Assembly (NCBI RefSeq): GCF_946479965.1
Contig: NZ_CAMLHX010000007.1
Location: 1 to 64,000, forward strand
Direction of reading: 5' to 3'
DNA: 64,000 nucleotides
From: an uncultured Mucilaginibacter sp.
GTDB lineage: Bacteria > Bacteroidota > Bacteroidia > Sphingobacteriales > Sphingobacteriaceae
Of this stretch, positions 10,168 to 19,664 are shown one piece after another. Under the pieces are notes generated by a model. It was not told the DNA's origin. It ran no database searches and saw only the letters and a list, made by a program, of their open reading frames with translations. The first letter of the stretch is position 1. The number at the start of each line of letters is the position of its first letter. The translations under genes were made by a program, and so were the position numbers.

Positions 10168-12183
10168 ATGGAGGAAACGCATGAGCAGCATAAGTTGCAC
10201 GGCTTTATGCAGTGCGCCATCTATTTATCAGTGGCGCTCGAAGCTGCCATTTTTGTCTATCTGAAAGCTCCGTTCTGGGGCTTTTTTTATGGGCCGCTGG
10301 AAAAGCTGAGCCATGTGCTGATCTATACCCATTTGTTGTATAGCAAGCTGCTTACGCTATTGCTGATCTGCCTGGTGAGCATTGGCACGCTGGCCAAAAA
10401 GGAACAGGAGCTTGACCCGAAGAAGCATATTATCTATCCACTTTCTTTGGGGCTGGCTTTATTTTTTGGATCAGCGTTCTTATGGGGCCGACTGGGTAAC
10501 CTGGTATTTGCGTATACCACCTGCTGGGATTTAGCTTATATGCTTTGTTCGATCCTGGGCGCGATCATGATCAGCATTTCTATGGATAATATTTCCAAAA
10601 TGATCCGCTCCGGCTTGGGTAAGGATATCTGGAATGTAGAGGGGGAGAGTTTTATGCAGCCGGTTAAGGCTGTTGTTACCCCCTACTCTGTGAATATTCC
10701 TATGCAGTTTTATTTCAAGGGTAAAGTGCGCTCCGGCTGGATCAATATTGTTAACCCATTCCGGGGAACGATTCTGATCGGCACACCGGGTTCAGGTAAA
10801 TCCTTCGGTATCGTTAATCCCTACATCCGGCAACTGATCGCCAAAGAATTTTGCTGCTGCATCTATGATTACAAATTCCCGGATCTGGGCAGGATTGCCT
10901 ATTATCATTACCTCCTGGCAAAACAAGGTGGCAAGTGTGGGGCTTACTCTTTTAACGTCATTAACCTGAACGATGTGGAGCGCAGCCGCCGGACCAATCC
11001 CTGGCGGGCAGATTATCTGCGCACACTGGCGGATGCATCAGAAGGGGCGGAAGGTTTGGTGGAGGCCATGAAAAAGGGTGATAAATCCGGAGGCAGCGAT
11101 CAGTTCTTTACCCAATCAGCTATCAATTTTTTAGCGGCCTGTATTTACTTTTTCAGCAAGCATGCGGGTGGGCGGTATTCCAGCTTTCCGCATGTGCTTT
11201 CTTTTTTAAACCATTCTTACGAGGATATTTTTAATACGCTGTTTTCGGAGCCGGAACTGATTTCCCTGTTATCCCCATTTAAAAGCGCTTACGTGACCAA
11301 AGCTTTTCCGCAGTTGGAGGGGCAGATCGGTACGCTGAAGATCTTTATTTCAAGGCTGGCCACCAAGGAGACCTTTTGGGTGTTTTCCGGCGATGATTTT
11401 AACTTAAAGATCTCTGATAAAACTACGCCGGGCATCGTCGTACTGGCTAATGACCCAAACACCCAGAACATTAATTCAGCCTGCTATTCAGTCGTGATGA
11501 ACCGGCTGACCAAGCTCATCAACAGCAAGGGGAATCTACCCTCAGCCTTGATCATCGACGAGATCCCAACGATCTATACATACAAGATCGAGAACCTTTT
11601 GGCAGTGGCGAGGTCAAATAAAGTAGCTATTCTGATGGGCTTACAGGAGTTGCCGCAGTTTAACCAGCAGTATGGCAAAGATACCGCCGCGACGATAACG
11701 TCGGTCGTGGGAAATGTACTGGCTGGGTCGGTCCGCAATAAAGAGACGCTGGACTGGCTGGAACGCTTGTTTGGCAAGAATAAACAGATCGGCGAAAGTT
11801 TGTCTATCGACCGGAACAAAACCTCCACTTCCTTACAGGAAAAACTGGAACCCCTGATCCCGGCGGGTAAAATGGCCTCTTTAAATACCGGGGAGATGGT
11901 GGGCCTGATCGCTGCTGACGTGCAGGAAATCTACACCGGAAAATTTGAAACCTCCGCGATCAATTGCAAGGTGAATTTACCGCTGTCTGAATTGTCCGCT
12001 GAAGAAAAAGGCTACCGTGACTTACCGGTGTACTATGACTTTGGCGGCCGAAAGGAAGAAATATTGCGCGAAAACTTTATGCGCATCAACAAGGAGGTGG
12101 ATGCCATCGTCGAAAGCTTTCGTAAACCCATTCCGCAGGTGCAGGTATTGCCTAAGGGGAGCATGAGAGGCCAAATCAAATAA
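10168..12183 (+). CDS. Type IV coupling protein (VirD4/TraG/MobC-type ATPase)
   Basis: A 671-residue protein with hydrophobic segments in the first 150 residues, then a RecA-like ATPase: Walker A GTPGSGKS at residues 205-212 and Walker B ALIIDEIP with Asp464. The Q-rich sensor stretch GLQELPQF follows at about 491. This is the coupling protein that brings the relaxase-DNA complex to the secretion channel; in Bacteroidetes elements it is usually called MobC or TraG/TraD. No relaxase (MobA/MobB) lies in this window, so it must be to the left or supplied elsewhere. It starts 48 bp after the methylase-helicase gene and probably belongs to the same transcription unit. Confidence 0.9.
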   Translation: MEETHEQHKLHGFMQCAIYLSVALEAAIFVYLKAPFWGFFYGPLEKLSHVLIYTHLLYSKLLTLLLICLVSIGTLAKKEQELDPKKHIIYPLSLGLALFFGSAFLWGRLGNLVFAYTTCWDLAYMLCSILGAIMISISMDNISKMIRSGLGKDIWNVEGESFMQPVKAVVTPYSVNIPMQFYFKGKVRSGWINIVNPFRGTILIGTPGSGKSFGIVNPYIRQLIAKEFCCCIYDYKFPDLGRIAYYHYLLAKQGGKCGAYSFNVINLNDVERSRRTNPWRADYLRTLADASEGAEGLVEAMKKGDKSGGSDQFFTQSAINFLAACIYFFSKHAGGRYSSFPHVLSFLNHSYEDIFNTLFSEPELISLLSPFKSAYVTKAFPQLEGQIGTLKIFISRLATKETFWVFSGDDFNLKISDKTTPGIVVLANDPNTQNINSACYSVVMNRLTKLINSKGNLPSALIIDEIPTIYTYKIENLLAVARSNKVAILMGLQELPQFNQQYGKDTAATITSVVGNVLAGSVRNKETLDWLERLFGKNKQIGESLSIDRNKTSTSLQEKLEPLIPAGKMASLNTGEMVGLIAADVQEIYTGKFETSAINCKVNLPLSELSAEEKGYRDLPVYYDFGGRKEEILRENFMRINKEVDAIVESFRKPIPQVQVLPKGSMRGQIK

Positions 12184-12215
12184 TTCAATTTTAAATATCC
12201 AATCAATCTTTTTAT

Positions 12216-12641
12216 ATGAAACCGACCGATGAACTCACCGGGATGCTGGTATTAGTGCACCCGGAACTCAGCAATGACCCCGCAAATAAGCAGGGGAAAG
12301 TGGGCATGATAACCGGTGCTGAGCTCGACCATGATGACGTTTATGTCAGCTTTGGCAAAGGTGAACAGGCCTTATACAGCACCGATGCACTGCTGGTTTT
12401 TAAACCGGAAAACGACTTGTACACCACTATCATGACGAAGGGCAAAGACGCCGGGCCTGACGTTTTCAAGAAGCTGTTCCAGGTCAATCTGATGCAGCAA
12501 CACGGCATTACACCCTTGGTCAGAAAGGCGATGCAGCTGGTAAGTGATGATAAAGTAGCACGCGATTTCAGCATGGATACCCTGGAGAACCAATTGGAAA
12601 ACCAGCTGACCCAACGGCACAATCAAGCGCTTTTCAGATGA
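12216..12641 (+). CDS. Element-associated protein of unknown function
   Basis: A 141-residue soluble protein that I do not recognise. The first half is beta-rich and resembles small SH3/KOW-like barrels in pattern (GMLVLVHPEL, GKVGMITGAEL, VYVSFGKGEQALY), while the last 60 residues are helical. The comparison with KOW domains is only an impression. It sits between the coupling protein and the M23 peptidase; its stop overlaps the peptidase start (ATGA), so the two are coupled. Confidence 0.75.
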   Translation: MKPTDELTGMLVLVHPELSNDPANKQGKVGMITGAELDHDDVYVSFGKGEQALYSTDALLVFKPENDLYTTIMTKGKDAGPDVFKKLFQVNLMQQHGITPLVRKAMQLVSDDKVARDFSMDTLENQLENQLTQRHNQALFR

Positions 12642-13069
12642 CAAGGCTGCTGATCTTATGCTGCTGCTGCCTACCGCTTCGCCATTTGTCGCTGACCTCC
12701 CGTTATGGGTATCGCGTACATCCGCTAACAGGAAAGATCCGTTTCCATTCCGGTATTGACCTGCGCGCCAGGGCAGATACCGTTTTCGCGGTGATGCCGG
12801 GCCATGTGGATTTCGTCGGTTATGATGAGTTTTTGGGAGTGCATATCCGGGTGGCAAGCAGTGACTTCACATTTCTGTATGGACATCTGTCGCAGGTGTT
12901 TGTCTTGCCGCGGGATTCCGTTTTTGCGGGTACGTCAATTGCTGTTTCCGGCCTTACCGGACGCGTGACCGGCGAGCATTTACACTTCAGCGTTGCTTAC
13001 CGGCAGGTTCCGGTAAATCCACTTTTATTCCTATCTGACTTAATGAATAATCTTAACAAAAATAAATAA
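12638..13069 (+). CDS. M23-family peptidoglycan endopeptidase
   Basis: A 143-residue compact LytM-type metallopeptidase. The zinc ligands are visible: H37 and D41 in FHSGIDL, and H116 in the EHLHFSV motif, with H114 as catalytic partner. The lead-in LTSRYGYRVHP is the usual entry into the domain. A short hydrophobic, Cys-rich start (residues 1-15) may act as a signal peptide, though it is not typical. Within a transfer operon such an enzyme opens peptidoglycan locally so that the secretion channel can cross the cell wall. It overlaps the gene before it by 4 bp. Confidence 0.88.
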   Translation: MTRLLILCCCCLPLRHLSLTSRYGYRVHPLTGKIRFHSGIDLRARADTVFAVMPGHVDFVGYDEFLGVHIRVASSDFTFLYGHLSQVFVLPRDSVFAGTSIAVSGLTGRVTGEHLHFSVAYRQVPVNPLLFLSDLMNNLNKNK

Positions 13070-13081
13070 GGAGAAAAACCA

Positions 13082-14338
13082 ATGAGTACACCTTTTAAAC
13101 CCCTGTCCGAACAGATCGCAGGTAAAATGATCGCGGACCTGAAGGCCGGAACGTCTATTTTTCAACGGCCAAACAACAGTATGAACTCGGCTTTGCCGTT
13201 CAATATTGAAAGCGGGCACCGCTACGCGGGGACATCCGCCCTGGTACTGCTGATGCAGAAACGGGACGATCCGCGCTGGGCAACTTCTAACCAGGCTAAC
13301 CGCAATCACACGGCGGTGGTAAAGGGCGCAACCGGCACCCTCATCAATTTCATGTCCAGCTATGAATACCAGAAGGTCGTGGATGAGCGTGGCGAACCGG
13401 TACTGAAAGAGAACGGGAAACAACGCACTGAACGTGTTAAGCTGGAGGAACCTAAGCAGGTGGATGCCTGGCTCTTTAACGGTGAGCAAATGCGCAAGCT
13501 GCCCAAATGGGAAAAGGAGCCGATGGAACTCTCCCCTGTTGAACGGGCGCAGGTGATCCTGGATAACAGCAAGGCGGTGATTGAACACGGCGGCGATGAT
13601 ATGTTTTATGATTCGCGTTCGGATGTGATCGTGTTGCCGGAAAAGGAACAGTTCAAAGATCCGCAGCAATATTATGCAGAGGCTTTGCACCAACTGGCCC
13701 ATTGGACCGCTGCGCCCGACCGGCTTAACCGGCCCATGGAAGAAGGCGCGGATCACACGGCGGTGATCCGGGAAGAACTGCGGACCAATCTGGCTTCCGT
13801 GCTGTTAAGCAAGGAACTTAACTTGCCTTATGAACTCAATGATCATGTGGGATACATCAATAGCTGGGCAGCCGTTCTGAAAGACGAGCCTGCGGAATTG
13901 TTTAAGGCGGCTTCAGATGCGCAAAAGATCGTCGATCATGTACTGGGATTTGAGCAAAAGATCGAAGAAAAACAGGAAGTCGCCGCTGAAAATGAGTTGG
14001 ATTCCGGCATCGTCAAAGATGAGCCGGTAGCCGCCGACATGGATACTTCATTTGACCGCACCAAGCTGAATAAAGGCGAGGTCATCCCGCACAACGGCAC
14101 AGAATTTAAAGTGGTGGCGGAGTTGAAAAACAAGGTTTACCAGATGCAGGATTTAGGCAGCGAACGGAAGTTTAAAATGAGTTCCAAAGATGCCTTATTT
14201 ACGGAATTACTGGAGGCGCGCAACAACTCCCAGGAGAGGGTTTCCGGTGTAGATCATACGGTGAATGAGAAAGTAAGCCGTGAGGAGATCAATGCGGTGG
14301 AGGAGTACATAAGCGACAGCATTCAAATGGAACGATAA
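13082..14338 (+). CDS. ArdC-like zincin domain protein with altered HQxxH motif
   Basis: A 418-residue soluble protein with an N-terminal ArdC-type region (about 1-130, with SGHRYAGTSALVLLM) followed by a zincin-like metallopeptidase domain (about 150-290). ArdC proteins of mobile elements bind single-stranded DNA and counter restriction during entry. The zinc motif, normally HExxH, reads H203-Q204-L205-A206-H207 here, and the codon is clearly CAA. The catalytic Glu is therefore missing and peptidase activity is doubtful, while zinc and DNA binding may remain. The C-terminal part (about 325-380) holds a small module ending in KFKMSSKDALF. A weak GGAG at about 13071 precedes the start. Confidence 0.8.
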   Translation: MSTPFKPLSEQIAGKMIADLKAGTSIFQRPNNSMNSALPFNIESGHRYAGTSALVLLMQKRDDPRWATSNQANRNHTAVVKGATGTLINFMSSYEYQKVVDERGEPVLKENGKQRTERVKLEEPKQVDAWLFNGEQMRKLPKWEKEPMELSPVERAQVILDNSKAVIEHGGDDMFYDSRSDVIVLPEKEQFKDPQQYYAEALHQLAHWTAAPDRLNRPMEEGADHTAVIREELRTNLASVLLSKELNLPYELNDHVGYINSWAAVLKDEPAELFKAASDAQKIVDHVLGFEQKIEEKQEVAAENELDSGIVKDEPVAADMDTSFDRTKLNKGEVIPHNGTEFKVVAELKNKVYQMQDLGSERKFKMSSKDALFTELLEARNNSQERVSGVDHTVNEKVSREEINAVEEYISDSIQMER

Positions 14339-14348
14339 GCTAATTTTT

Positions 14349-15128
14349 ATGATCAGGCAAATTTTTGAAAGGCAGGAACTTCCGATGGAGGAACTGCAAA
14401 AACTGGGGCTGGCAGACGGCGCTCAACTGCATCTGGATGAAGACGATTTAAATGCGTTGCTTGCGGGACGAAGAACAGATATGCTGCGCCTGGAAAATCT
14501 TGACCGGGATGGTTTACACATCCCGGCACTGGATGCTAAGCTTTCCCTGCGTCGCCGGGAATCCGGCGCTTTGGAATTATTGGCGCACCCGATCTATAAA
14601 CAACCGGATCCGCCGTCGTTTTTAACGGATACGGAAGCGGGACAACTGGAAAATGGTGAAGCGGTTAATGTTTTGAAAACGATTCCGGATGGCGAGGGAG
14701 ATAAACGGGATGTACTGGTTGAGTTTGACAAGGATACCAACGAGTTTATTGTTGTCAACACGGACCAGGTTACCGTTCCCGAAGAGATCAACGGAAAGCC
14801 TTTGACACCGGAACAAAAGGAGCGGTACCGTAAGGGAAAAGAAGTGACGGTAGATGATGGCACGACGATCCAGTATTCAGCTAAGGATAAACAGGCTGTC
14901 CGCTCGGACCGTTTGGCGCTGATTGCTTCGGTGCTGATTGATGGCGGGGTTTCTTATATGTTGTATAAAGGATTAAACGCCTTGTTTAACCGTCCGCAAA
15001 GAGAGCCGGGCAATAGCTTTCATCAGACTTTAGCTTCCCTGCCTGCTGACCAGGCGAAGGCATTTATCAAAAAGATCGAACCGGATAATGATGCGGATGA
15101 GGAGTATACCGAAACACTTAGCCGCTGA
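14349..15128 (+). CDS. DUF4099/DUF3945-type element protein
   Basis: A 259-residue protein. The first about 100 residues (with ELPMEELQKLGL and a run on LLAGRRTDML) resemble the DUF4099 module found in Bacteroidetes conjugative elements. The middle (about 135-195) contains the NGKPLTPEQKERYRKGKEV pattern often seen with DUF3945-like units. A hydrophobic stretch near 205-222 may be buried. The function of these families is unknown; they accompany topoisomerase/Toprim-like genes in transfer regions. The stop overlaps the next start by one base. Confidence 0.7.
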   Translation: MIRQIFERQELPMEELQKLGLADGAQLHLDEDDLNALLAGRRTDMLRLENLDRDGLHIPALDAKLSLRRRESGALELLAHPIYKQPDPPSFLTDTEAGQLENGEAVNVLKTIPDGEGDKRDVLVEFDKDTNEFIVVNTDQVTVPEEINGKPLTPEQKERYRKGKEVTVDDGTTIQYSAKDKQAVRSDRLALIASVLIDGGVSYMLYKGLNALFNRPQREPGNSFHQTLASLPADQAKAFIKKIEPDNDADEEYTETLSR

Positions 15129-15760
15129 TGCATCCTTATTTAAGCCGCTTAGGCGTAAGGCCGGAAGTACAGGAGTATTTCCGGCTGTTTTACTGTGCAG
15201 ATGATTTGGGTAATTTGATATTTCCTCATGGAGATGTAGAGGAGCATTTTGGTTTCGCTTTTCACCGCTTACCCTTAACAGATGATTGCTGGTTGGCTGG
15301 AAACCTGTGTTTCCCGCAGGTGCGCAGGGTTATCCTGTCCGCTTCAGCTTTGGACGCTGTTTCCTGGCTGAATAAAAAATACGATGCTTTTACTTCTACC
15401 CAAAACTTACTATTTGTAGCCTTGGGTACCGGCATCAGTGAGGTGCAGCTAGACTGGATCAGGGGAAACTTTTCCGCGAAAAAATGTCAGTTGATCTTTA
15501 GCAATGATTTGCTGGGCAGGTTAGCGGACCTTAAAGTGGCGGCTGCGCTTCGTGGCTGGCCTTTATCGGTGTACGCGGATGCCGAAGAGAAGCTCATTGT
15601 CAATTTCAGAACCGCAAATTTTTGTTTCAGGCAGGACGCCCTTTCGCTTTCAGCCTTTGAACGCGCCGCGGGTGTGCGTTTTGGTGTATCCGCTCCCAAG
15701 CCGCGCTCTCACCATTCATTTTTTGAGGAGCTCAAGGCGGAAGCCGGGCTTTTGATTTAA
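15128..15760 (+). CDS. Degenerate Toprim-like protein
   Basis: A 210-residue protein that I can only place by pattern. The centre contains VILSASALDAVSWLN followed about 60 residues later by QLIFSNDLLGRL and an alpha/beta pattern, reminiscent of the Toprim_2 fold of DnaG-like and element-encoded proteins (usual form: a Glu strand, a D-A-L helix, then D-x-D-x-x-G). The acidic residues are mostly missing: Ser replaces the Glu and only one Asp of the DxD remains. If this reading is right, it is a catalytically dead Toprim used for binding. It overlaps the previous gene by one base and precedes a PH-domain membrane protein. Confidence 0.6.
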   Translation: MHPYLSRLGVRPEVQEYFRLFYCADDLGNLIFPHGDVEEHFGFAFHRLPLTDDCWLAGNLCFPQVRRVILSASALDAVSWLNKKYDAFTSTQNLLFVALGTGISEVQLDWIRGNFSAKKCQLIFSNDLLGRLADLKVAAALRGWPLSVYADAEEKLIVNFRTANFCFRQDALSLSAFERAAGVRFGVSAPKPRSHHSFFEELKAEAGLLI

Positions 15761-15767
15761 TAAACTT

Positions 15768-16241
15768 ATGAAAATACAACATTTTGAAGAGCCGCAGGAG
15801 ATCACGATCCGGCCTGCCGCCGTCTTTGCTTTTATACAGGTTACCTTGTTTTTGCTGGGCAGCATTGCCCTGCTCCTGCTGGCCTGGCGATTTTGGCCCG
15901 GCCTGATCTGGCTCAGCCTGCTTTTTGCCGGGATGGGTTTTTACCGCTTTTGCTTTATCCGCAACATCCGTTACGTGATCTCACCGGAAACCATTTGCAT
16001 ATCCACCGGTATATTTTTCAAACGGACCGATTACGTGGAATTATACAGGGTCAAGGATTACATTTTAACACGGCCCTTCTTATTACAGCTCTGTGGGCTG
16101 ATGAACCTGACGCTGAAAAGTACCGACTCCGAAAACCCGATCGTTTGGCTTCGGGGTATCCCGGCTTCCGACCTGGTAGAGACATTGAGAACCTATGTGC
16201 AGGCGGCGCGGCTCAACAACAAGATCTTTGAAATCAATTAA
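15768..16241 (+). CDS. PH-domain (bPH2-like) membrane protein
   Basis: A 157-residue protein with two close transmembrane helices at about residues 18-42 and 43-60, then a soluble domain starting at about residue 63 with the YVISPETICISTGIFFKRT and ELYRVKDYIL pattern of bacterial PH (YdbS/YdbT-like) domains. Its function in mobile elements is unknown. It lies 8 bp after the Toprim-like gene. Downstream comes an AT-rich gap with a run of T's. Confidence 0.75.
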   Translation: MKIQHFEEPQEITIRPAAVFAFIQVTLFLLGSIALLLLAWRFWPGLIWLSLLFAGMGFYRFCFIRNIRYVISPETICISTGIFFKRTDYVELYRVKDYILTRPFLLQLCGLMNLTLKSTDSENPIVWLRGIPASDLVETLRTYVQAARLNNKIFEIN

Positions 16242-16353
16242 TTTTTTTTTAAAAACACTTGCTAAAAACTAATTAATTTAGTATTTTTAATTGAGAAACA
16301 TCAGGCGATTCCTTTTCTTGCGGCTGCCTGATATTTCAGCATTGACCGAATCT

Positions 16354-16581
16354 ATGAAAACGTTTGTCTATCTGATTTTTACCTGTTTCATCTCCACCGG
16401 TGCCTTTATGGGAGCACTATACTCCCCAAGCCCCTGGTTGCTTTACGCGATAGGTTTTGGCATATGGGCGCTGTTCCTCTGGGGCCTTAACCGCCGCATG
16501 AAGAAAGATGCAGAGCGCCGTGACATGGAACGAAACTTTCAGGATTACATGCGCCATAAGCTGCGCAAAGCCGGGCGATAG
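16354..16581 (+). CDS. Small two-helix membrane protein
   Basis: A 75-residue protein with two hydrophobic segments (about residues 3-22 and 26-45), then a strongly basic tail (NRRMKKDAERRDMERN). The frame is open upstream to a TTG at 16291, but the ATG at 16354 gives a normal membrane-protein start and is preferred. It is the last gene of the transfer region. I do not recognise the family; a role in the mating apparatus or element maintenance would be a guess. Confidence 0.55.
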   Translation: MKTFVYLIFTCFISTGAFMGALYSPSPWLLYAIGFGIWALFLWGLNRRMKKDAERRDMERNFQDYMRHKLRKAGR

Positions 16582-16673
16582 CTGCTGGCGATGCCAATAT
16601 GGCTGTAATCGCCTTTATTTTAACTATTTATATCTATCCTTTTTTAAAATTTTTATACTTTTACAGCATATTA

Positions 16674-16692
16674 GCCGGCACCCTTTGCCGGC
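16674..16692. repeat. Short GC-rich hairpin
   Basis: A perfect 6-bp stem GCCGGC with a 7-nt loop, in AT-rich surroundings, about 95 bp after the last transfer gene. It lies just ahead of a stronger hairpin at 16712. It may be part of a transcription end or a structured RNA. Confidence 0.55.
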
Positions 16693-16711
16693 ATTGTGAT
16701 AAGGTTTAGGT

Positions 16712-16746
16712 GAAAAGCCCCCGGCAGCGAGTGTTGAGGGCTTTTC
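16712..16746 (+). terminator. Probable terminator hairpin after the transfer operon
   Basis: A perfect 9-bp inverted repeat, GAAAAGCCC and GGGCTTTTC, with a 17-nt loop. The right arm ends in a TTTTC run followed by AATTT. The shape fits an intrinsic terminator, imperfect because the T-run is partly inside the stem. The symmetric A/T runs would allow it to work in both directions. It is the only terminator-like structure between the transfer genes and copA. Confidence 0.5.
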
Positions 16747-17387
16747 AATTTCCCAAAAGCGGCTTTATCCCTTTATCCCCCCTCCCCATCAACTTGCTAC
16801 TCTCCCTTCGTACTATCAAAATCACCTTGTCCTGACGAGGTTCAGCACCTGCAAAATAACACGCCAATCCCATTGATCCTCGTGGGCTCATAGTATCTGC
16901 AATCCCATTTTAAGCGCTCTGATGCGCAGAACCCACTCCACTCCCCATCCATCCATTTCTACTAAAACCCATCTTCCTGCACCAAAGCGTTGAACCTGTG
17001 AAATCGTCATGATAGACCACATAGTTTTCGATTCCCCTTCATGAAAAATTAACATTGAATGAATTTGAATATTGTCAAATCCACCTGTAACCATTTATTT
17101 GTATTAAGTAAGGTATATATGCATTCCTATTCACCGTCTATATGACCTTATTGGCCGTGCAGCCATGCAGGGATACGGACGACTTTGGCGGCATGGTTAA
17201 AGCTAATACATCTCTTACCTAACTTCTATGTTTGTAAAAGGATTGGATAGGGTCCCGGCAACTTGCCTGGAATAATAAGCAGCTAAAAACTAAAGGGCAA
17301 TTTGTTTCAAAAATCAAGAACCCCAACACTACGGTATTCTGTAAATTTTTCGCCGAATCCTGTAAAATTCAAAGCCCAAACCGGGTG

Positions 17388-17395
17388 TAATTTTG
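17388..17395 (+). promoter_or_regulatory. Probable -7 promoter element of copA
   Basis: TAATTTTG matches the Bacteroidetes -7 consensus TAnnTTTG and lies 18 bp before the copA start codon, which would give a very short leader. No good -33 TTTG is seen at the right distance, so activator-dependent transcription (perhaps by the AraC-like regulator at 19900) is possible. Confidence 0.4.
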
Positions 17396-17413
17396 TGCTG
17401 TTAAGCAACAGAC

Positions 17414-19648
17414 ATGGCAGCACTACAAATACAAACAATTACTTTTCCAGTTATCGGCATGACCTGCGCCGCCTGTGCATCCAGCGTGGAATCGATGATC
17501 GGCGCACAAAATGGCGTTGAAAAGGCCGAGGTCAACTATGCCACGCAATCCGTTAAAGTAGCCTTTGATCCCGGAATTATTCAAACGTCCGGTTTACAAC
17601 AATCCGTTCAATCAATCGGCTATGACCTGATCATCGATACCGTTAACGGGAGAGAAAAGCAAGCCGAAGCACAACAAAGCCATTACCGGCAACTGAAGAG
17701 AAATATCACCTGGGCCATTTTATTGACGGTTCCTGTAGTGCTGATCGGGATGGTTTTTATGAACATGCCGTATGCCAATTATATCATGATGGCATTAACT
17801 GCACCAGTCCTCTTTATGGCGGGCAAAAACTTTTTTATCAACGCCTGGAAACAGGCCAGGCATGGCCGTGCTAATATGGATACACTTGTGGCCATGAGCA
17901 CCGGCATTGCTTTTTTATTCAGCGCATTCAATACTTTCTTTCCGGAATTCTGGCATCGCCAGGGACTGCATCCGCACGTTTACTTTGAAGCCGCTTCCGT
18001 AGTGATCGTTTTTATCATGCTGGGGAAATTATTGGAAGAAAATGCAAAATCAAATACCTCATCCGCAATCAAAAAACTGATTGGCCTGCAACCAAAAACA
18101 GTGTTGTTAATCACCCCGCAAGGGGAGAAAGTGACTGCCATTGCAGACGTCCAGATCGGCGACCGTCTGTTGGTTAGACCAGGTGAAAAGATTCCGGTTG
18201 ACGGCATAGTCCATGAAGGAAACTCATATGTAGATGAAAGCATGATTACAGGCGAGCCTGTCGCTGTAGAAAAGAAAGTAGGCGATTCCGTTTTTACCGG
18301 TACCTTAAACCAAAAAGGAAGTTTCCGGTTTACAGCGGAAAAGGTTGGTGGCGAAACCCTGCTTGCCCAGATCATTCAATTGGTGCAGGACGCGCAAGGC
18401 TCAAAAGCCCCGGTACAAAAATTAGTAGACAAGATTGCTGGAATCTTTGTGCCCATCGTCATGCTGATCGCTTTATTAAGCTTAGGTGCCTGGCTGGTAT
18501 TTGGCGGGCAACATGCCTTAACACAAGGCCTGCTGGCGATGGTTACGGTATTGGTGATTGCCTGTCCCTGTTCTTTGGGATTAGCTACCCCAACCGCTAT
18601 TATGGTGGGTATCGGCAAAGGTGCCGAAAACGGTATTTTAATTAAAGATGCCGAAGGATTGGAATTAGGCCATAAAGTGACCGTCGTGGTACTGGACAAG
18701 ACAGGTACTATAACCCAGGGAAAGCCGGTAGTTACTGATCTGCTTTGGGCAAAGTCCCTTCCAATTGATCAAAACCAATTACAGGGATTATTTTTAGCGT
18801 TAGAACAACAATCAGAACATCCTTTGGCGGAGGCAATCGTAGCTCACCTTAAACCCGGCAATAACGGTTCTGTAAAGGTAAATTCATTTAATAGTTTAAC
18901 CGGGCGGGGCGTTGAAGCGGGCTTTGATGGCCAGCTTTACTTAGCCGGAAGTCATAAATTGATCGGGGAAAGAAATATACCCGTACCTGAAGATTTGAAA
19001 ATGCATATAGACACCTATTTAAATCAGGCAAACACGGTGATATACTTTGCCGATCAAACGCAGGTATTGGCCATAGCAGCCATAGCTGACCCAATCAAAA
19101 GAGGCTCGGCGGCAGCCGTTAGCCAGTTAAAGAAACAGGGGATCGCGGTATATATGTTGACCGGGGATAACACCCAGACAGCAGCGGCGATTGCAAAGGA
19201 AGCGGGTATTGACCATTTTCAGGCCGATACCATGCCATCAGATAAAGCGAACTTTGTTAAAAAACTACAGGCGGAAGGTAAAATCGTAGCCATGATTGGT
19301 GACGGCATCAATGACAGCCAGGCCTTAGCTCAGGCTGATGTGAGCATCGCCATGGGAAAAGGTTCCGATATTGCAATGGACGTAGCTAAAATCACTCTCG
19401 TTTCATCAGACCTGCAGCAAGTACCCAAAGCGTTAAGGCTTTCCAAACTGACTGTGCGCACGATAAAGCAAAACCTATTCTGGGCATTTATATACAACTT
19501 GATCGGCATACCTATAGCCGCCGGTATATTATACCCTTTCAATGGTTTTTTACTCAACCCGATGATCGCTGGCGCGGCAATGGCTTTAAGTTCAGTGTCC
19601 GTGGTTGGCAACAGCCTCAGGCTGAAATTTTCAAAACTTAATCTTTAA
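17414..19648 (+). CDS. copA: Copper-exporting P1B-type ATPase (CopA)
   Basis: A 744-residue heavy-metal ATPase. The N-terminal HMA domain has MTCAAC with Cys18 and Cys21. Transmembrane helices follow, then the actuator TGEP, the membrane CPC at residues 384-386 that marks Cu(I) pumps (P1B-1), the phosphorylation site DKTGT with Asp428, the SEHP motif of the nucleotide domain, and [10 protein letters not shown] near the hinge. It exports Cu(I) from cytoplasm to periplasm at the cost of ATP. It opens the copper block and is followed by a small HMA chaperone and an AraC-type regulator with an HMA-like start, a typical Bacteroidetes set. Length is normal with one HMA domain. Confidence 0.95.
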   Translation: MAALQIQTITFPVIGMTCAACASSVESMIGAQNGVEKAEVNYATQSVKVAFDPGIIQTSGLQQSVQSIGYDLIIDTVNGREKQAEAQQSHYRQLKRNITWAILLTVPVVLIGMVFMNMPYANYIMMALTAPVLFMAGKNFFINAWKQARHGRANMDTLVAMSTGIAFLFSAFNTFFPEFWHRQGLHPHVYFEAASVVIVFIMLGKLLEENAKSNTSSAIKKLIGLQPKTVLLITPQGEKVTAIADVQIGDRLLVRPGEKIPVDGIVHEGNSYVDESMITGEPVAVEKKVGDSVFTGTLNQKGSFRFTAEKVGGETLLAQIIQLVQDAQGSKAPVQKLVDKIAGIFVPIVMLIALLSLGAWLVFGGQHALTQGLLAMVTVLVIACPCSLGLATPTAIMVGIGKGAENGILIKDAEGLELGHKVTVVVLDKTGTITQGKPVVTDLLWAKSLPIDQNQLQGLFLALEQQSEHPLAEAIVAHLKPGNNGSVKVNSFNSLTGRGVEAGFDGQLYLAGSHKLIGERNIPVPEDLKMHIDTYLNQANTVIYFADQTQVLAIAAIADPIKRGSAAAVSQLKKQGIAVYMLTGDNTQTAAAIAKEAGIDHFQADTMPSDKANFVKKLQAEGKIVAMIGDGINDSQALAQADVSIAMGKGSDIAMDVAKITLVSSDLQQVPKALRLSKLTVRTIKQNLFWAFIYNLIGIPIAAGILYPFNGFLLNPMIAGAAMALSSVSVVGNSLRLKFSKLNL

Positions 19649-19664
19649 ATTAAAAATAAATCAA

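Larger units (their letters stand above)
16582..17413. other. Non-coding stretch between the transfer region and the copper block
   Basis: About 830 bp without a convincing gene. The left part is AT-rich and holds two hairpins (annotated separately). The middle is pyrimidine-rich. A minus-strand frame of 68 codons (16888-17094) has no recognisable motif and was not accepted. TATGTTTG at 17227-17234 and TAATTTTG at 17388-17395 look like Bacteroidetes -7 elements and could start transcription toward copA. This is the junction between transfer genes and cargo, so it may hold the point where the cargo was inserted, but no repeat or insertion-sequence remnant is visible. Confidence 0.6.

Noticed and set aside
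13040..13756. Minus-strand frame of 238 codons
   Set aside because: Antisense to the M23 end and the ArdC-like gene; the plus-strand genes have clear motifs and coupling.
16888..17094. Minus-strand frame of 68 codons in the gap before copA
   Set aside because: No motif and no clear promoter or ribosome site; may be chance in a non-coding stretch.
17100..17413. Riboswitch or copper-responsive leader before copA
   Set aside because: No conserved fold was recognised; the nearest -7 element would leave a leader of only about 10 bp.
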